Positions 1-6,009 of a DNA stretch of 8,556 bases are shown here, in pieces; the first letter of the stretch is position 1, and the number at the start of each line of letters is the position of its first letter. The notes beneath the pieces are model-generated. The model saw nothing but the letters and a program-made list of their open reading frames with translations, searched no databases and had not been told where the DNA came from. Position numbers and translations under genes: made by a program. This DNA comes from Dehalococcoidia bacterium (GTDB lineage Bacteria; Chloroflexota; Dehalococcoidia; GIF9; AB-539-J10): positions 1 to 8,556 of the forward strand of contig JAOUDT010000043.1 in NCBI GenBank assembly GCA_029859145.1. The letters are read 5' to 3'.

Positions 1-3
1 TCC

Positions 4-120
4 CTAGAATCCCAAAAGTCGCTCAATCCTCCGACAAAGCCTCAAGATATCCTCAAGCTTCACCAGACTAGTAGGCGGTATAGTAGGATTAGACTGCGTA
101 GCTCGAATTGCCCAAAATGG
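4..120 (-). pseudogene. Possible C-terminal remnant of an unrecognised protein
   Basis: The minus strand has an open stretch of 38 codons ending in TAG at 6-4. Its upstream edge is an in-frame TAA just beyond position 120. The translation ends in an amphipathic stretch, LVKLEDILRLCRRIERLLGF, which reads like a real helical C-terminus rather than random sequence. There is no start codon with a ribosome binding site at its head, so if real it is a decayed gene end. I do not recognise the family. A chance open frame of this length is quite possible. Confidence 0.18.
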
Positions 121-148
121 TTATAGTGTGATATTAATGGCAAATATG

Positions 149-156
149 AAAGGAGG
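149..156 (+). promoter_or_regulatory. Strong Shine-Dalgarno that fixes the start at 164
   Basis: AAAGGAGG is followed by TGG and lies 7 bases before the ATG at 164. It decides against the longer reading from 128. No convincing -35/-10 pair was seen upstream, although TATAGT occurs at 79-84 and 122-127. Confidence 0.7.
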
Positions 157-163
157 TGGAATT

Positions 164-340
164 ATGCCAATGAGAGTGAAGGTTTTCTGTGAGAAAGAAC
201 CCTTAAAATTGGAGGAATCCATAAACGGTTGGTTAAAAACCAAGCCCAATATCCATGTCGCTCACATCACACAGTCCCAGGTCCAGCGTGGGCAAACTAT
301 CTCCCTGCCCGTGATCATATGTATCTGGTATACCGAGTAG
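164..340 (+). CDS. Small Cse60-like protein (58 aa)
   Basis: This encodes a 58-residue protein starting MPMRVKVF and ending ICIWYTE. The start at 164 is chosen because AAAGGAGG (149-156) lies 7 bases upstream. In-frame ATGs further upstream, from 128, have no comparable site and would place the SD inside the coding region. The pattern VKVF near the N-terminus, an LEESINGWL helix, an I-x-H-I-x-QSQ strand and a final I-x-IWY strand resembles the small sporulation-associated Cse60 family. That family's function is poorly known, and similar proteins occur widely in non-sporulating bacteria. It has no signal peptide or membrane segment. It stands alone on the plus strand, with a repeat-rich stretch downstream. 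The gene call is fairly secure; the family name is from memory of its pattern. Confidence 0.68.
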   Translation: MPMRVKVFCEKEPLKLEESINGWLKTKPNIHVAHITQSQVQRGQTISLPVIICIWYTE

Positions 341-409
341 GGCTGAATTCATAGCTCTATATTAGACTCGTTATAGTAAGTGTTGGGGAGGTGGTCGAAG
401 CCCATCTGC

Positions 410-481
410 AATTCCAGGGACATCATACCAATCAGGCCTGCTACAAATCAGGTATTGGTTCTCGAATTCCAGGGACACCAT
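410..481. repeat. Dispersed 72-bp repeat, copy A
   Basis: This stretch starts and ends with the motif AATTCCAGGGACAYCAT (410-426 and 465-481), the two starts being 55 bases apart. It matches 5765-5836 without gaps and with about 12 mismatches in 72, and the 55-base spacing is identical there. Between the motifs are AATCAGG-type words, plus a short inverted pair, ACCAAT (427-432) and ATTGGT (454-459). The right end runs into a hairpin at 481-499 and a further CCAATCAGGTATT (500-512). It looks like a non-coding interspersed element. The reading frame over it (380-565) is probably meaningless. Confidence 0.75.
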
Positions 482-499
482 CCTTCACAAACTGAAGGA
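481..499. repeat. Perfect 7-bp hairpin attached to repeat copy A
   Basis: TCCTTCA (481-487) and TGAAGGA (493-499) are perfect reverse complements around a 5-base loop. The hairpin sits between the second AATTCCAGGGACACCA motif and a third AATCAGG word, as if inserted into a repeat unit. Copy B at 5765-5836 lacks it. No T-run follows on either strand, so it is not an obvious terminator. Confidence 0.5.
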
Positions 500-566
500 C
501 CAATCAGGTATTATGCCCGCGAGGTGCCCCGAGCTTCTGCTTGCCCATTATCCACACCTATTTAAC

Positions 567-989
567 TTACTCTGGTGGTTGGTTTTTGGCTTTTCGCCTT
601 CTCGCTTCCTGATCTTCGGCAATTGCTTGCTCTCTAGCCAGATCAGTTTGTCTTCTTGCCTGCTCTCTGGCTAGCTGCGCGGGTTCTTCCTCAATGCGTT
701 TCTCTTCACGCTTGGCCTCTTTTGCTGCTTGCTCTTTTTGAATCGCCTGCTCTCTGTCCCGATCAGTTTCTCTTCTTGCCTGCTCTCTGGCTAATTGCGC
801 GGGTTCTTCCACAATGCGCTTCTCGTCACGCTTGGCCTTTTTTGCTGCTTGCTCTTTTTGAATCGCCTGCTCTCTGTCCCGATCAGTTTCTCTTCTTGCC
901 TGCTCTCTGGCTAGTTGCGCAGATTCTTCCTCAATGCGCTTCTCGTCACGCTTGGCCTTTTTTGCTGCTTGATTTTTCTGGTCTCTCAT
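567..989 (-). CDS. Highly charged helical repeat protein (140 aa)
   Basis: The protein is almost entirely Lys, Arg, Glu, Gln, Ala and Asp. After a 6-residue head it is built from three 40-residue repeats (residues 7-46, 47-86, 87-126), each running from QAAKKAKRDEKRI to DREQAIQKE. The third is diverged, and a partial fourth, QEARRRKAK, precedes the C-terminus. With almost no hydrophobic heptad positions, it is more likely a long single alpha-helix or weak coiled coil than a globular fold. It has no signal peptide or membrane segment. The start is supported by GGAGGTGGG (minus strand, 1003-995) 5 bases upstream. Coding in this frame is favoured over the hydrophobic overlapping plus-strand frame, because it has both this site and a sensible composition. 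Its function is unknown; a spacer or scaffold role would be guesswork. Confidence 0.62.
   Translation of the reverse strand: MRDQKNQAAKKAKRDEKRIEEESAQLAREQARRETDRDREQAIQKEQAAKKAKRDEKRIVEEPAQLAREQARRETDRDREQAIQKEQAAKEAKREEKRIEEEPAQLAREQARRQTDLAREQAIAEDQEARRRKAKNQPPE
612..971. repeat. Three 120-bp tandem repeats
   Basis: In protein phase the units are 852-971, 732-851 and 612-731. Comparing 721-840 with 841-960 base by base gives only four differences, so these two units are about 97% identical. The unit nearest the 3' end of the gene is clearly more diverged. The period is exactly 40 codons, so gain or loss of a unit keeps the reading frame. Confidence 0.9.
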
Positions 990-1135
990 TGTCTCCCACC
1001 TCCAAACATCAGATAATCGTGAAACCGATCATGAATCACTACAAACTTGGGCTAAGTTTACGAAACTCCAGTCCATTCTGCAAGATTATCATCAGATGCA
1101 CTTTCTGACGTTTTGTGACTCCCTAGTCCAATAGT
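990..1135. other. Gap upstream of the charged-repeat gene
   Basis: Apart from the ribosome binding site of the minus-strand gene at 995-1003, I see no clear gene, promoter or terminator here. Together with the recombinase-like remnant it makes up the non-genic stretch 990-1303. Confidence 0.4.
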
Positions 1136-1303
1136 ATGTCTTGGACAACGCAATTTGAAGGCAGGCGCCTTGCCCTAGATATGCTTGATATTGCGGTATG
1201 GCTAGACGGTGAGAACATAGAAATCACAGGTATGATTGAACGTGAAAAAGCGGGGACACGATGCGCGCGCAATCAAGGTGACATGAGCAACGTAAACAGA
1301 TGA
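1136..1303 (+). pseudogene. Probable C-terminal remnant of a serine recombinase
   Basis: A 55-codon open stretch begins ATG at 1136, has an in-frame TAG at 1124-1126 and no ribosome binding site, and stops with TGA at 1301-1303. Its core, RRLALDMLDIAVWLDGENIEITGMIE, resembles the extreme C-terminal tail of large serine recombinases, where a KRxALxxLxIxV strand is followed by a short xIEIxG strand. Nothing of the catalytic or zinc domains is present, so it would be a relic. It ends one base before the stop codon of the convergent SDR gene. The family assignment is from memory of the tail pattern and is uncertain. It could instead be an unrelated short gene. Confidence 0.33.
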
Positions 1304-2758
1304 CTATTCGTTGGGGCAATATAACCAATCAACCTTTTGATATTCGTTTCTATTATGATTGTTGTAGTATATGGCAGCAAGAGCTGGGTCGCCTTTGGCT
1401 TGAGTGTCATAGTCCCACGGTGGTGGGGCACATTCTGGGCACCAGTGGCCTGCCTTCAGAAGTCTCGAGGAAGCCTCCCATTCATGTCCGAAAGCACATT
1501 TCCATCTGAGCTTCGTCTTAATATCAACGTACTCTGTTGAGAGACATCGCCCTCCTCTAGATATGGCCATCTCTTGCATGTCTCGTATCGAATACGTTTC
1601 AGGTTTGCTTTCTTTTCCTTTAACGCCTGAGAAGGAGCTGGTTGATTCTGTCTGTTGTGTGTAGGTGGAGTGTTCCCAATCAGAGATGCCTTCCCATGCT
1701 TCACGGCTGCCGAAGAATGCTTTGATTTTATCCGTCTCGTTGTCCTCTATCCACTTTAATGGGTCCGCCATTCTCTTAATGAATGCTTTGACGGCAAAAG
1801 ACGGGGCGATTCTTCCTCCGAGTTTCAAATACCGGGGGGTAGCGTCTTCTACCTGCCTGTAATGGTCCTCGAGCGAATGCCGCCAGTGACCAAGATATTC
1901 ATTAAGAACCCAGCTATCCTCATACCAGCAGCAGTGGAAGTTCCTTAGAGCGAACCAGTTGAGAGGCATTATCTTTCTGTAATTCCCCAGACCAAAGATT
2001 TTCATCATCCGCTCGAGATAATCCCTAAAGACAACCCCGCATGCCGGGCCGCCTCCCATGTTGTACACCTTGCCGTAGAAATCATCAGGGGCCTCCATGG
2101 TTTGCACGAGCCCGTATCCAGCATCTTCGCTAGTTATGAGTTCAATATGGGTGTTGACCGGCTGGTGGAAGAGAATCGGGTCCAAAAGAGATAGTGCATT
2201 CGGAATAGCAATGTAGGTCTGTCGCATTACGGCCCAGTATTTCAGGCCTGATTCTATGATCGCTCTCTCTGCGGCTATTTTTGTCGTGGCGTAAAAGTCA
2301 CCGACACTTGGTTTGAGAGGATCGCCGACCTTGACCATATGAATGGGTGGAAGCCGGTCCCCATATGCGGCTACGGTGCTCACATAGACGAGACGGACCT
2401 GGTCACCATTGTCTGGCTGCTTCTTAATCGCATTGATTATATTTTCGGTGCCGCCGCAATTTATTCCTTTACAGACTTGTGGGTTCCTGTCTGCCTCCGG
2501 GGCGATGAGCGCAGCGGGATGGAGCACGTAATCTACTCCGTTAACGGCCTCCAGTACGTCACTGAGGTTACACAAATCTCCCCAGACTATTTTTATTCCT
2601 TCTCGCTCCTCATATTCTGTGAAAGCCCTTCTATTTTGCTTTGAAGGCCTGATTAACAGGACAACGTTGTAGTCGTTTTTTCTTTTCAACAACTCTTTAA
2701 GGGCTTCGCCGCCCATGGAGCCGGATGCTCCAGTTAAAAGGACTCTTTTCTTCGACAT
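1304..2758 (-). CDS. SDR-type NAD(P)-dependent epimerase/dehydratase with C-terminal zinc-finger module
   Basis: This is a 484-residue protein. Residues 1-360 are an extended short-chain dehydrogenase. They show the dinucleotide motif TGASGSMGG (9-17), an acidic GDL after beta-3 (60-62), a YVSTVAAYG strand with the usual Ser (127), and the catalytic YxxxK (Tyr156, Lys160). Such enzymes oxidise, reduce or epimerise sugar-nucleotide or lipid-like substrates in the cytoplasm; the substrate cannot be read here. A Ser/Thr/Lys-rich linker (about 365-392) leads to RGGRCLSTEY, then CxxxH (Cys421, His425) and CPEC (Cys440, Cys443), which looks like a treble-clef or zinc-ribbon module. A tail ends in WLYCPNE. 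This fusion is unusual. No strong SD precedes the ATG (only a weak AGGC). It lies 47 bases after the split SDR gene on the same strand, so co-transcription is likely. Confidence 0.85.
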   Translation of the reverse strand: MSKKRVLLTGASGSMGGEALKELLKRKNDYNVVLLIRPSKQNRRAFTEYEEREGIKIVWGDLCNLSDVLEAVNGVDYVLHPAALIAPEADRNPQVCKGINCGGTENIINAIKKQPDNGDQVRLVYVSTVAAYGDRLPPIHMVKVGDPLKPSVGDFYATTKIAAERAIIESGLKYWAVMRQTYIAIPNALSLLDPILFHQPVNTHIELITSEDAGYGLVQTMEAPDDFYGKVYNMGGGPACGVVFRDYLERMMKIFGLGNYRKIMPLNWFALRNFHCCWYEDSWVLNEYLGHWRHSLEDHYRQVEDATPRYLKLGGRIAPSFAVKAFIKRMADPLKWIEDNETDKIKAFFGSREAWEGISDWEHSTYTQQTESTSSFSGVKGKESKPETYSIRDMQEMAISRGGRCLSTEYVDIKTKLRWKCAFGHEWEASSRLLKAGHWCPECAPPPWDYDTQAKGDPALAAIYYNNHNRNEYQKVDWLYCPNE

Positions 2759-2805
2759 CTGTGTTGCCTGTTAAGATGATGCGTAGTGGCATATAGTCAT
2801 GAAGA

Positions 2806-3183
2806 TTATAGTTTCACTCGTAAACAAGCTTCGACGGTATCTTTGAAGGCTTCTTCTAGATTTCCCCTGCCATAGCCGAGTTCTTCAGCCGCCGGCGCCG
2901 GATCAAAGAACGTGTTCCTCGTTTGTATAGCTACAAACCTGACAGGATCAAGTCCGCTTTCTCTTCCACGAAGTCTATGCTGTAGTTCTACTACTCTCAG
3001 CATAAGCCGCACCATCCAAGTCGGCAGAATGACTATTCTCTTTTTCTTGCCCAGAATACTTAATATTCTTTCCAGGAATTCAACCCATGTAAGGTTTTCA
3101 TCCCCGATGGTATAACTGTGCCCTCCCTTCCCTTTTTCTATAGCCCCTACGATAGCTTCGCCAACGTGTTCGACGGCGATCAT
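2806..3183 (-). CDS. C-terminal part of a split SDR (NAD-dependent epimerase-like)
   Basis: The 125-residue product starts MIAVEHVGEAIVGAIE and continues HSYTIGDENLTWVEFLERI, the usual C-terminal substrate-side half of an atypical SDR. It ends with an ELGY...LEEAFKDTV helix typical of the family's last segment. It has no Rossmann fold, so it is not an enzyme alone. Its ATG overlaps the stop of the upstream part in ATGA (3183-3180). Adding one G to the GGGG run at 3191-3194 would join the two halves as ...RGGTNMIAVEHVGEAI..., which is the expected family sequence. AGAGGGG (3197-3191) lies 7 bases before this ATG and could act as a ribosome binding site, so separate, coupled translation is possible. 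Otherwise it is a frameshifted pseudogene or a sequencing error. Confidence 0.72.
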   Translation of the reverse strand: MIAVEHVGEAIVGAIEKGKGGHSYTIGDENLTWVEFLERILSILGKKKRIVILPTWMVRLMLRVVELQHRLRGRESGLDPVRFVAIQTRNTFFDPAPAAEELGYGRGNLEEAFKDTVEACLRVKL

Positions 3184-3803
3184 GTTAGTTCCCCTCTCAT
3201 ATAGAAAAGCGGATAGCGAGAATTCATGTAATGCATCAGAGGTTTCCCTAGCGGCGTGCGCCCGGGCATGCTGCCAAAAATATATGGCAATTCCAGAATC
3301 ATCAACTGAAGGTCTGGCATTGACACATCCATAGACTGTTGAGCTTGTTCCTTTCTAGACCTAATGTAAGGATGATATTCTGATAGCTTTTCCTCCGGCC
3401 AAATACGGTCGAAGTACAGGAAGTATGAACTCAAAATAACGCCGCGTTTAATACCTGATTGGCGAGCCAGTGATAGTACTCTTTTACAGGACCGAACATT
3501 TGCCTGATAGAAAAACTCATACGCTGGTACCCTGGGGATAACTTGGTCATCTGCTCCAGGAGCAAAAACTATAGCATCGTGACCTTTTAGGATATCTATA
3601 ATGCTAATATCGTCTAGCTTATCGATGTTTGCCAGAATGATATTTACTTCCTTTGGGAACAGGCCTTCTTCGGGCAATGGCGGCAGCGCAACTATAGTAA
3701 CACTATGACCTCGACGGATGTACTCTTTAACGGCCTGGTATCCAAGGAAACCAGTGCCGCCGACAACTACCACCTTTTGCTTTTCGCGGGACTTTTCGGC
3801 CAT
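3180..3803 (-). CDS. N-terminal part of a split SDR (NAD-dependent epimerase-like)
   Basis: The 207-residue product has the nucleotide-binding motif GGTGFLG (15-21) after a VVVV strand and a conserved Asp loop near 61. A VILSSYF strand carries Ser125-Ser126, and a YHPYIRSRKEQ helix holds the active-site Tyr146. The residue four after this Tyr is Arg150, with Lys at 151, where homologues normally have Lys at +4. The last family-like residues are YMRG; the sequence then runs off frame as ELT and stops. Together with the next gene it would make about 332 residues, a normal length for the family. No strong SD precedes the ATG at 3803. It is the first gene of the minus-strand SDR set and diverges from rpoD. 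Confidence 0.78.
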   Translation of the reverse strand: MAEKSREKQKVVVVGGTGFLGYQAVKEYIRRGHSVTIVALPPLPEEGLFPKEVNIILANIDKLDDISIIDILKGHDAIVFAPGADDQVIPRVPAYEFFYQANVRSCKRVLSLARQSGIKRGVILSSYFLYFDRIWPEEKLSEYHPYIRSRKEQAQQSMDVSMPDLQLMILELPYIFGSMPGRTPLGKPLMHYMNSRYPLFYMRGELT

Positions 3804-3809
3804 GTGATT

Positions 3810-3841
3810 ATCTCTCAGAGATCACGACTAACAGTATATCA
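3810..3841 (-). promoter_or_regulatory. Candidate extended -10 promoter and palindrome for the SDR genes
   Basis: On the minus strand, TGATATACT (3841-3833) is an extended -10 (TGn plus TATACT, 5 of 6 to consensus) with no good -35 at normal spacing. Transcription would start near 3826, giving a leader of about 23 bases. Just downstream, ATCTCT-G-AGAGAT (3822-3810) is a perfect 6-bp palindrome with a one-base centre, placed where a repressor could block the start. The promoter is plausible. The operator idea is inference. Confidence 0.4.
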
Positions 3842-4063
3842 CTGATAGGTCTTTCAAATGAGCGACGAACCAACAATCTGATGAAAGGTACCCCAACAAT
3901 TCTGACGTTTGTGCAATCTCCTTGAAGCCAAAGCCACCAGCGTTTCGTAAAGACCAGTTGCGACATTGCTTTTCGTTGCCAGGAGATACCTCCTCTCCGA
4001 CCAGAAAGGGTGAGAGATTCAGGACATACGGGCAGAGCCGGGCTACTGAGCGAGTGAACAATC
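3842..4063. other. Divergent spacer between SDR genes and rpoD
   Basis: I see no convincing gene. It contains a small palindrome, AGGAG-ATAC-CTCCT (3981-3994), that could be a hairpin or binding site. Overlapping open frames on both strands (about 70-80 codons) run through the promoters and lack ribosome binding sites, so they are not called. Confidence 0.4.
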
Positions 4064-4092
4064 TTACCAAACTACGGACGTTGTGCTATAAT
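4064..4092 (+). promoter_or_regulatory. Sigma-70 promoter of rpoD
   Basis: A perfect -10 TATAAT (4087-4092) is preceded by TGC, making an extended -10. A 17-base spacer separates it from the -35-like TTACCA (4064-4069, 4 of 6). Transcription would begin near 4099, giving a leader of roughly 110 bases before the ATG at 4211. Confidence 0.8.
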
Positions 4093-4210
4093 AAGAACGA
4101 CTGGGAGGCGGTCTGGGAAGGCAAGGACTGAATTCCCCCCAACAAATTAGCACAACCACAAGCTCCGGGCACCAACTTCAGGAGGTCTTCCTCGAAAAAG
4201 AGAAATAACA

Positions 4211-5683
4211 ATGACGAAAGGAAGAACGATCAACCTGGATAGTTATGAGATATTGGCTGAAGGCATACTCAGCGATGAAGCCGGAGTTGAAGATGTCAGC
4301 GCCGTAGCCCAGGAAATTGAGGAGAAAGAAGAAGACCAAGAATCCCTTCCCGATGAAGCTGAAGAGAGCAAGCCTCCGGCAGCAGTAGGGGACTACGAGG
4401 TAATTGACGACTCAGCCCGTATGTATCTTCAGGAACTCGGCAGGGTGCCGCTGCTTACAGCTCACGAAGAGAAGGTACTGTCCCGGAAGATAGAGCTGGG
4501 TAGATACGTAGAAAGGCTCGAGTATGACCACTTCAGGAAGTATAAGAAATTCCCGTCACCCGTTGACATAGTCATTCACGTAGTTTCTCAATTATCCAAC
4601 GCATATGCCGTTGCTCAGATTATTGAGGAGTGTGTTGGTATTGATCCCTCAAGCAATGTGGTAGAGACGATCAAGAATCCTGAATTTCGCTCCGCCATCG
4701 ACGTTGTTATAGATCCATCGCTAATGGCTGCAATCGCCAAGGGGATAGATAAAGGGATCGCTGCGGACGAAGAAGCCATAGTGAATCTTTCCATAAACAG
4801 TCAACTTTTGCCCAAGCAATTGCTGGAGCTCCTGGCGAGAGATAGAACTTCTTGGCGAAAACTAAAGACTCTCCTGAGTAGCAACAGGTTCCTGTCTCAA
4901 CTCGATTCTCACAGCAGCGAGTTCAGAGCTTACTTTGAAAAGGTGGGAACCGAAGCAGAAGCATCAGAAAAGCACCTCACTGAAGCAAACCTGCGCCTGG
5001 TGGTTAGCGTAGCTAAGAAGCATATTGCGCGGGGCATGCCCTTCCTTGATCTTATCCAGGAGGGGAATATTGGCCTCATGCGAGCTGTAGAGAGGTTTCA
5101 GTATAGAAGAGGCTACAAGTTCAGTACCTATGCCACCTGGTGGATCAGGCAAGGTATCACTCGATCTATAGCTGACCAATCCCGTACCATCCGCGTTCCG
5201 GTACACATGGTAGAAGCAATCAACAAGCTATTACGCACAATGCGGCAGTTAGTTCAAGAACTTGGACGCCAACCAAGTTATGAGGAAATTGGCGGCCGTC
5301 TAGATATGACGCCAGAGAGAGTAGAAGAGGTCATGGCTGTGTTTTTCCGTCAGCCAATATCGCTAGACATGCCCATTGGCGAAGATGCTGATAGCTGTCT
5401 AGGTGACCTTGTCGAGGATCGCGGCAGTTTAGCACCAACTGAAGCCACTTCACAGCAGCTACTCAAAGAACAAATAGATAAAGTGCTCGATGAACTTACC
5501 GAACGAGAAAAAAGGGTGCTCCAGCTCAGGTTTGGCCTCGTAGACGGACGTGCTCGCACACTGGAAGAGGTGGGCAGAGAATTCAATGTAACTCGAGAAA
5601 GAATACGGCAGATTGAAGGCAAGGCCCTGCGCAAGCTACGTCATCCCTGCCGCAGTCGAAAGCTCAGGGGCTATCTAGAGTGA
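4211..5683 (+). CDS. rpoD: Primary RNA polymerase sigma factor RpoD (SigA)
   Basis: This 490-residue sigma-70 factor directs RNA polymerase to housekeeping promoters. An acidic N-terminus (1-60) replaces a typical region 1.1. Region 1.2 is DDSARMYLQELGRVPLLT (66-83). Residues about 100-250 are a long nonconserved insert before region 2. Region 2 runs from HLTEANLRLVVSVAKK (255-270) through FLDLIQEGNIGLMRAVERF to FSTYATWWIRQGITRSI. Gln314 and Thr317 there fit the usual -10-reading residues. Region 3 starts near RTIRVPVHMVE (326-336). Region 4 (about 425-490) has the helix-turn-helix TLEEVGREFNVTRERIRQIE. Region 2.4 and 4.2 conservation marks it as a primary rather than alternative sigma. The start follows a weak AGAG at 4199-4202. 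A perfect GGAGG lies 25 bases upstream, too far for normal use. It is monocistronic, with its own promoter and terminator. Confidence 0.96.
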   Translation: MTKGRTINLDSYEILAEGILSDEAGVEDVSAVAQEIEEKEEDQESLPDEAEESKPPAAVGDYEVIDDSARMYLQELGRVPLLTAHEEKVLSRKIELGRYVERLEYDHFRKYKKFPSPVDIVIHVVSQLSNAYAVAQIIEECVGIDPSSNVVETIKNPEFRSAIDVVIDPSLMAAIAKGIDKGIAADEEAIVNLSINSQLLPKQLLELLARDRTSWRKLKTLLSSNRFLSQLDSHSSEFRAYFEKVGTEAEASEKHLTEANLRLVVSVAKKHIARGMPFLDLIQEGNIGLMRAVERFQYRRGYKFSTYATWWIRQGITRSIADQSRTIRVPVHMVEAINKLLRTMRQLVQELGRQPSYEEIGGRLDMTPERVEEVMAVFFRQPISLDMPIGEDADSCLGDLVEDRGSLAPTEATSQQLLKEQIDKVLDELTEREKRVLQLRFGLVDGRARTLEEVGREFNVTRERIRQIEGKALRKLRHPCRSRKLRGYLE

Positions 5684-5723
5684 TTTACCTGAATCGCACG
5701 TCAAGCATAGTACCCGTCTTTCT

Positions 5724-5740
5724 AGGCAACGTGCCTTTTT
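5724..5740 (+). terminator. Short intrinsic terminator after rpoD
   Basis: AGGCA (5724-5728) and TGCCT (5732-5736) pair around a 3-base loop and lead straight into TTTTT (5736-5740). It lies about 40 bases after the rpoD stop. The stem is short, but position and T-run fit. A wider pair, GTACCC (5710-5715) and GGGTAC (5754-5759), encloses it and may lengthen the structure. Confidence 0.55.
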
Positions 5741-5764
5741 GTCCATAGTGAGAGGGTACGCGGG

Positions 5765-5836
5765 AATTTCAGGAACACCATACCAAGCAGGCGTGTTACA
5801 AATCAGGTTTTACCTGTCGAATTCCAGGGACACCAC
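5765..5836. repeat. Dispersed 72-bp repeat, copy B
   Basis: This aligns gap-free with 410-481, with about 12 mismatches. It has the same AATTYCAGGRACACCA motif at each end (5765 and 5820), 55 bases apart, and the same TACAAATCAGGT core. Inside it, CAGGT-TTT-ACCTG (5804-5816) can form a small hairpin. A weaker look-alike, CCTTCCGGGGACCACAT, follows at 5901-5917. The copy sits in the gap between two convergent genes, a common place for interspersed non-coding elements. Confidence 0.75.
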
Positions 5837-6009
5837 AAACTACCTACGGACGATGTCCAGGGCAGCGGGTGCCTTCTGCGCAGGCGTGGCGGGCTAGAAC
5901 CCTTCCGGGGACCACATAAAGCAAACCACGGCGACTGCTTTCCTAGACGAGTAAGAATATAAGGTGACAATATGGCTCAATGCCGGATAGTATCGTCAAC
6001 GGTCTTTGT
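5837..6009. other. Convergent gap between rpoD and the radical SAM gene
   Basis: Apart from the weak motif look-alike at 5901-5917, I see no gene. No clear terminator for the minus-strand radical SAM gene was found here. Confidence 0.4.

Noticed and set aside
380..565. Plus-strand open frame of 61 codons
   Set aside because: It lies over the dispersed repeat and hairpin, and its sequence follows the repeat motifs rather than any protein pattern.
410..971. CRISPR array
   Set aside because: The repeats are either a protein-coding 120-bp tandem array or a two-copy dispersed element. There are no short identical repeats with unique spacers of even length.
656..1108. Plus-strand open frame of 150 codons over the tandem repeats
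   Set aside because: It is the antisense of the charged-repeat gene, giving Leu/Pro/Cys/Trp-rich repeats. It has no ribosome binding site and runs through that gene's own SD region. The minus-strand frame has a strong SD and a coherent composition.
3828..4070. Minus-strand 80-codon frame in the divergent spacer
   Set aside because: It starts with TTG without an SD and overlaps both the rpoD -35 region and the SDR promoter candidate. No family is recognised, although parts look mildly protein-like.
3922..4131. Plus-strand 69-codon frame before rpoD
   Set aside because: It crosses the rpoD promoter, has no SD and has no recognisable motif.
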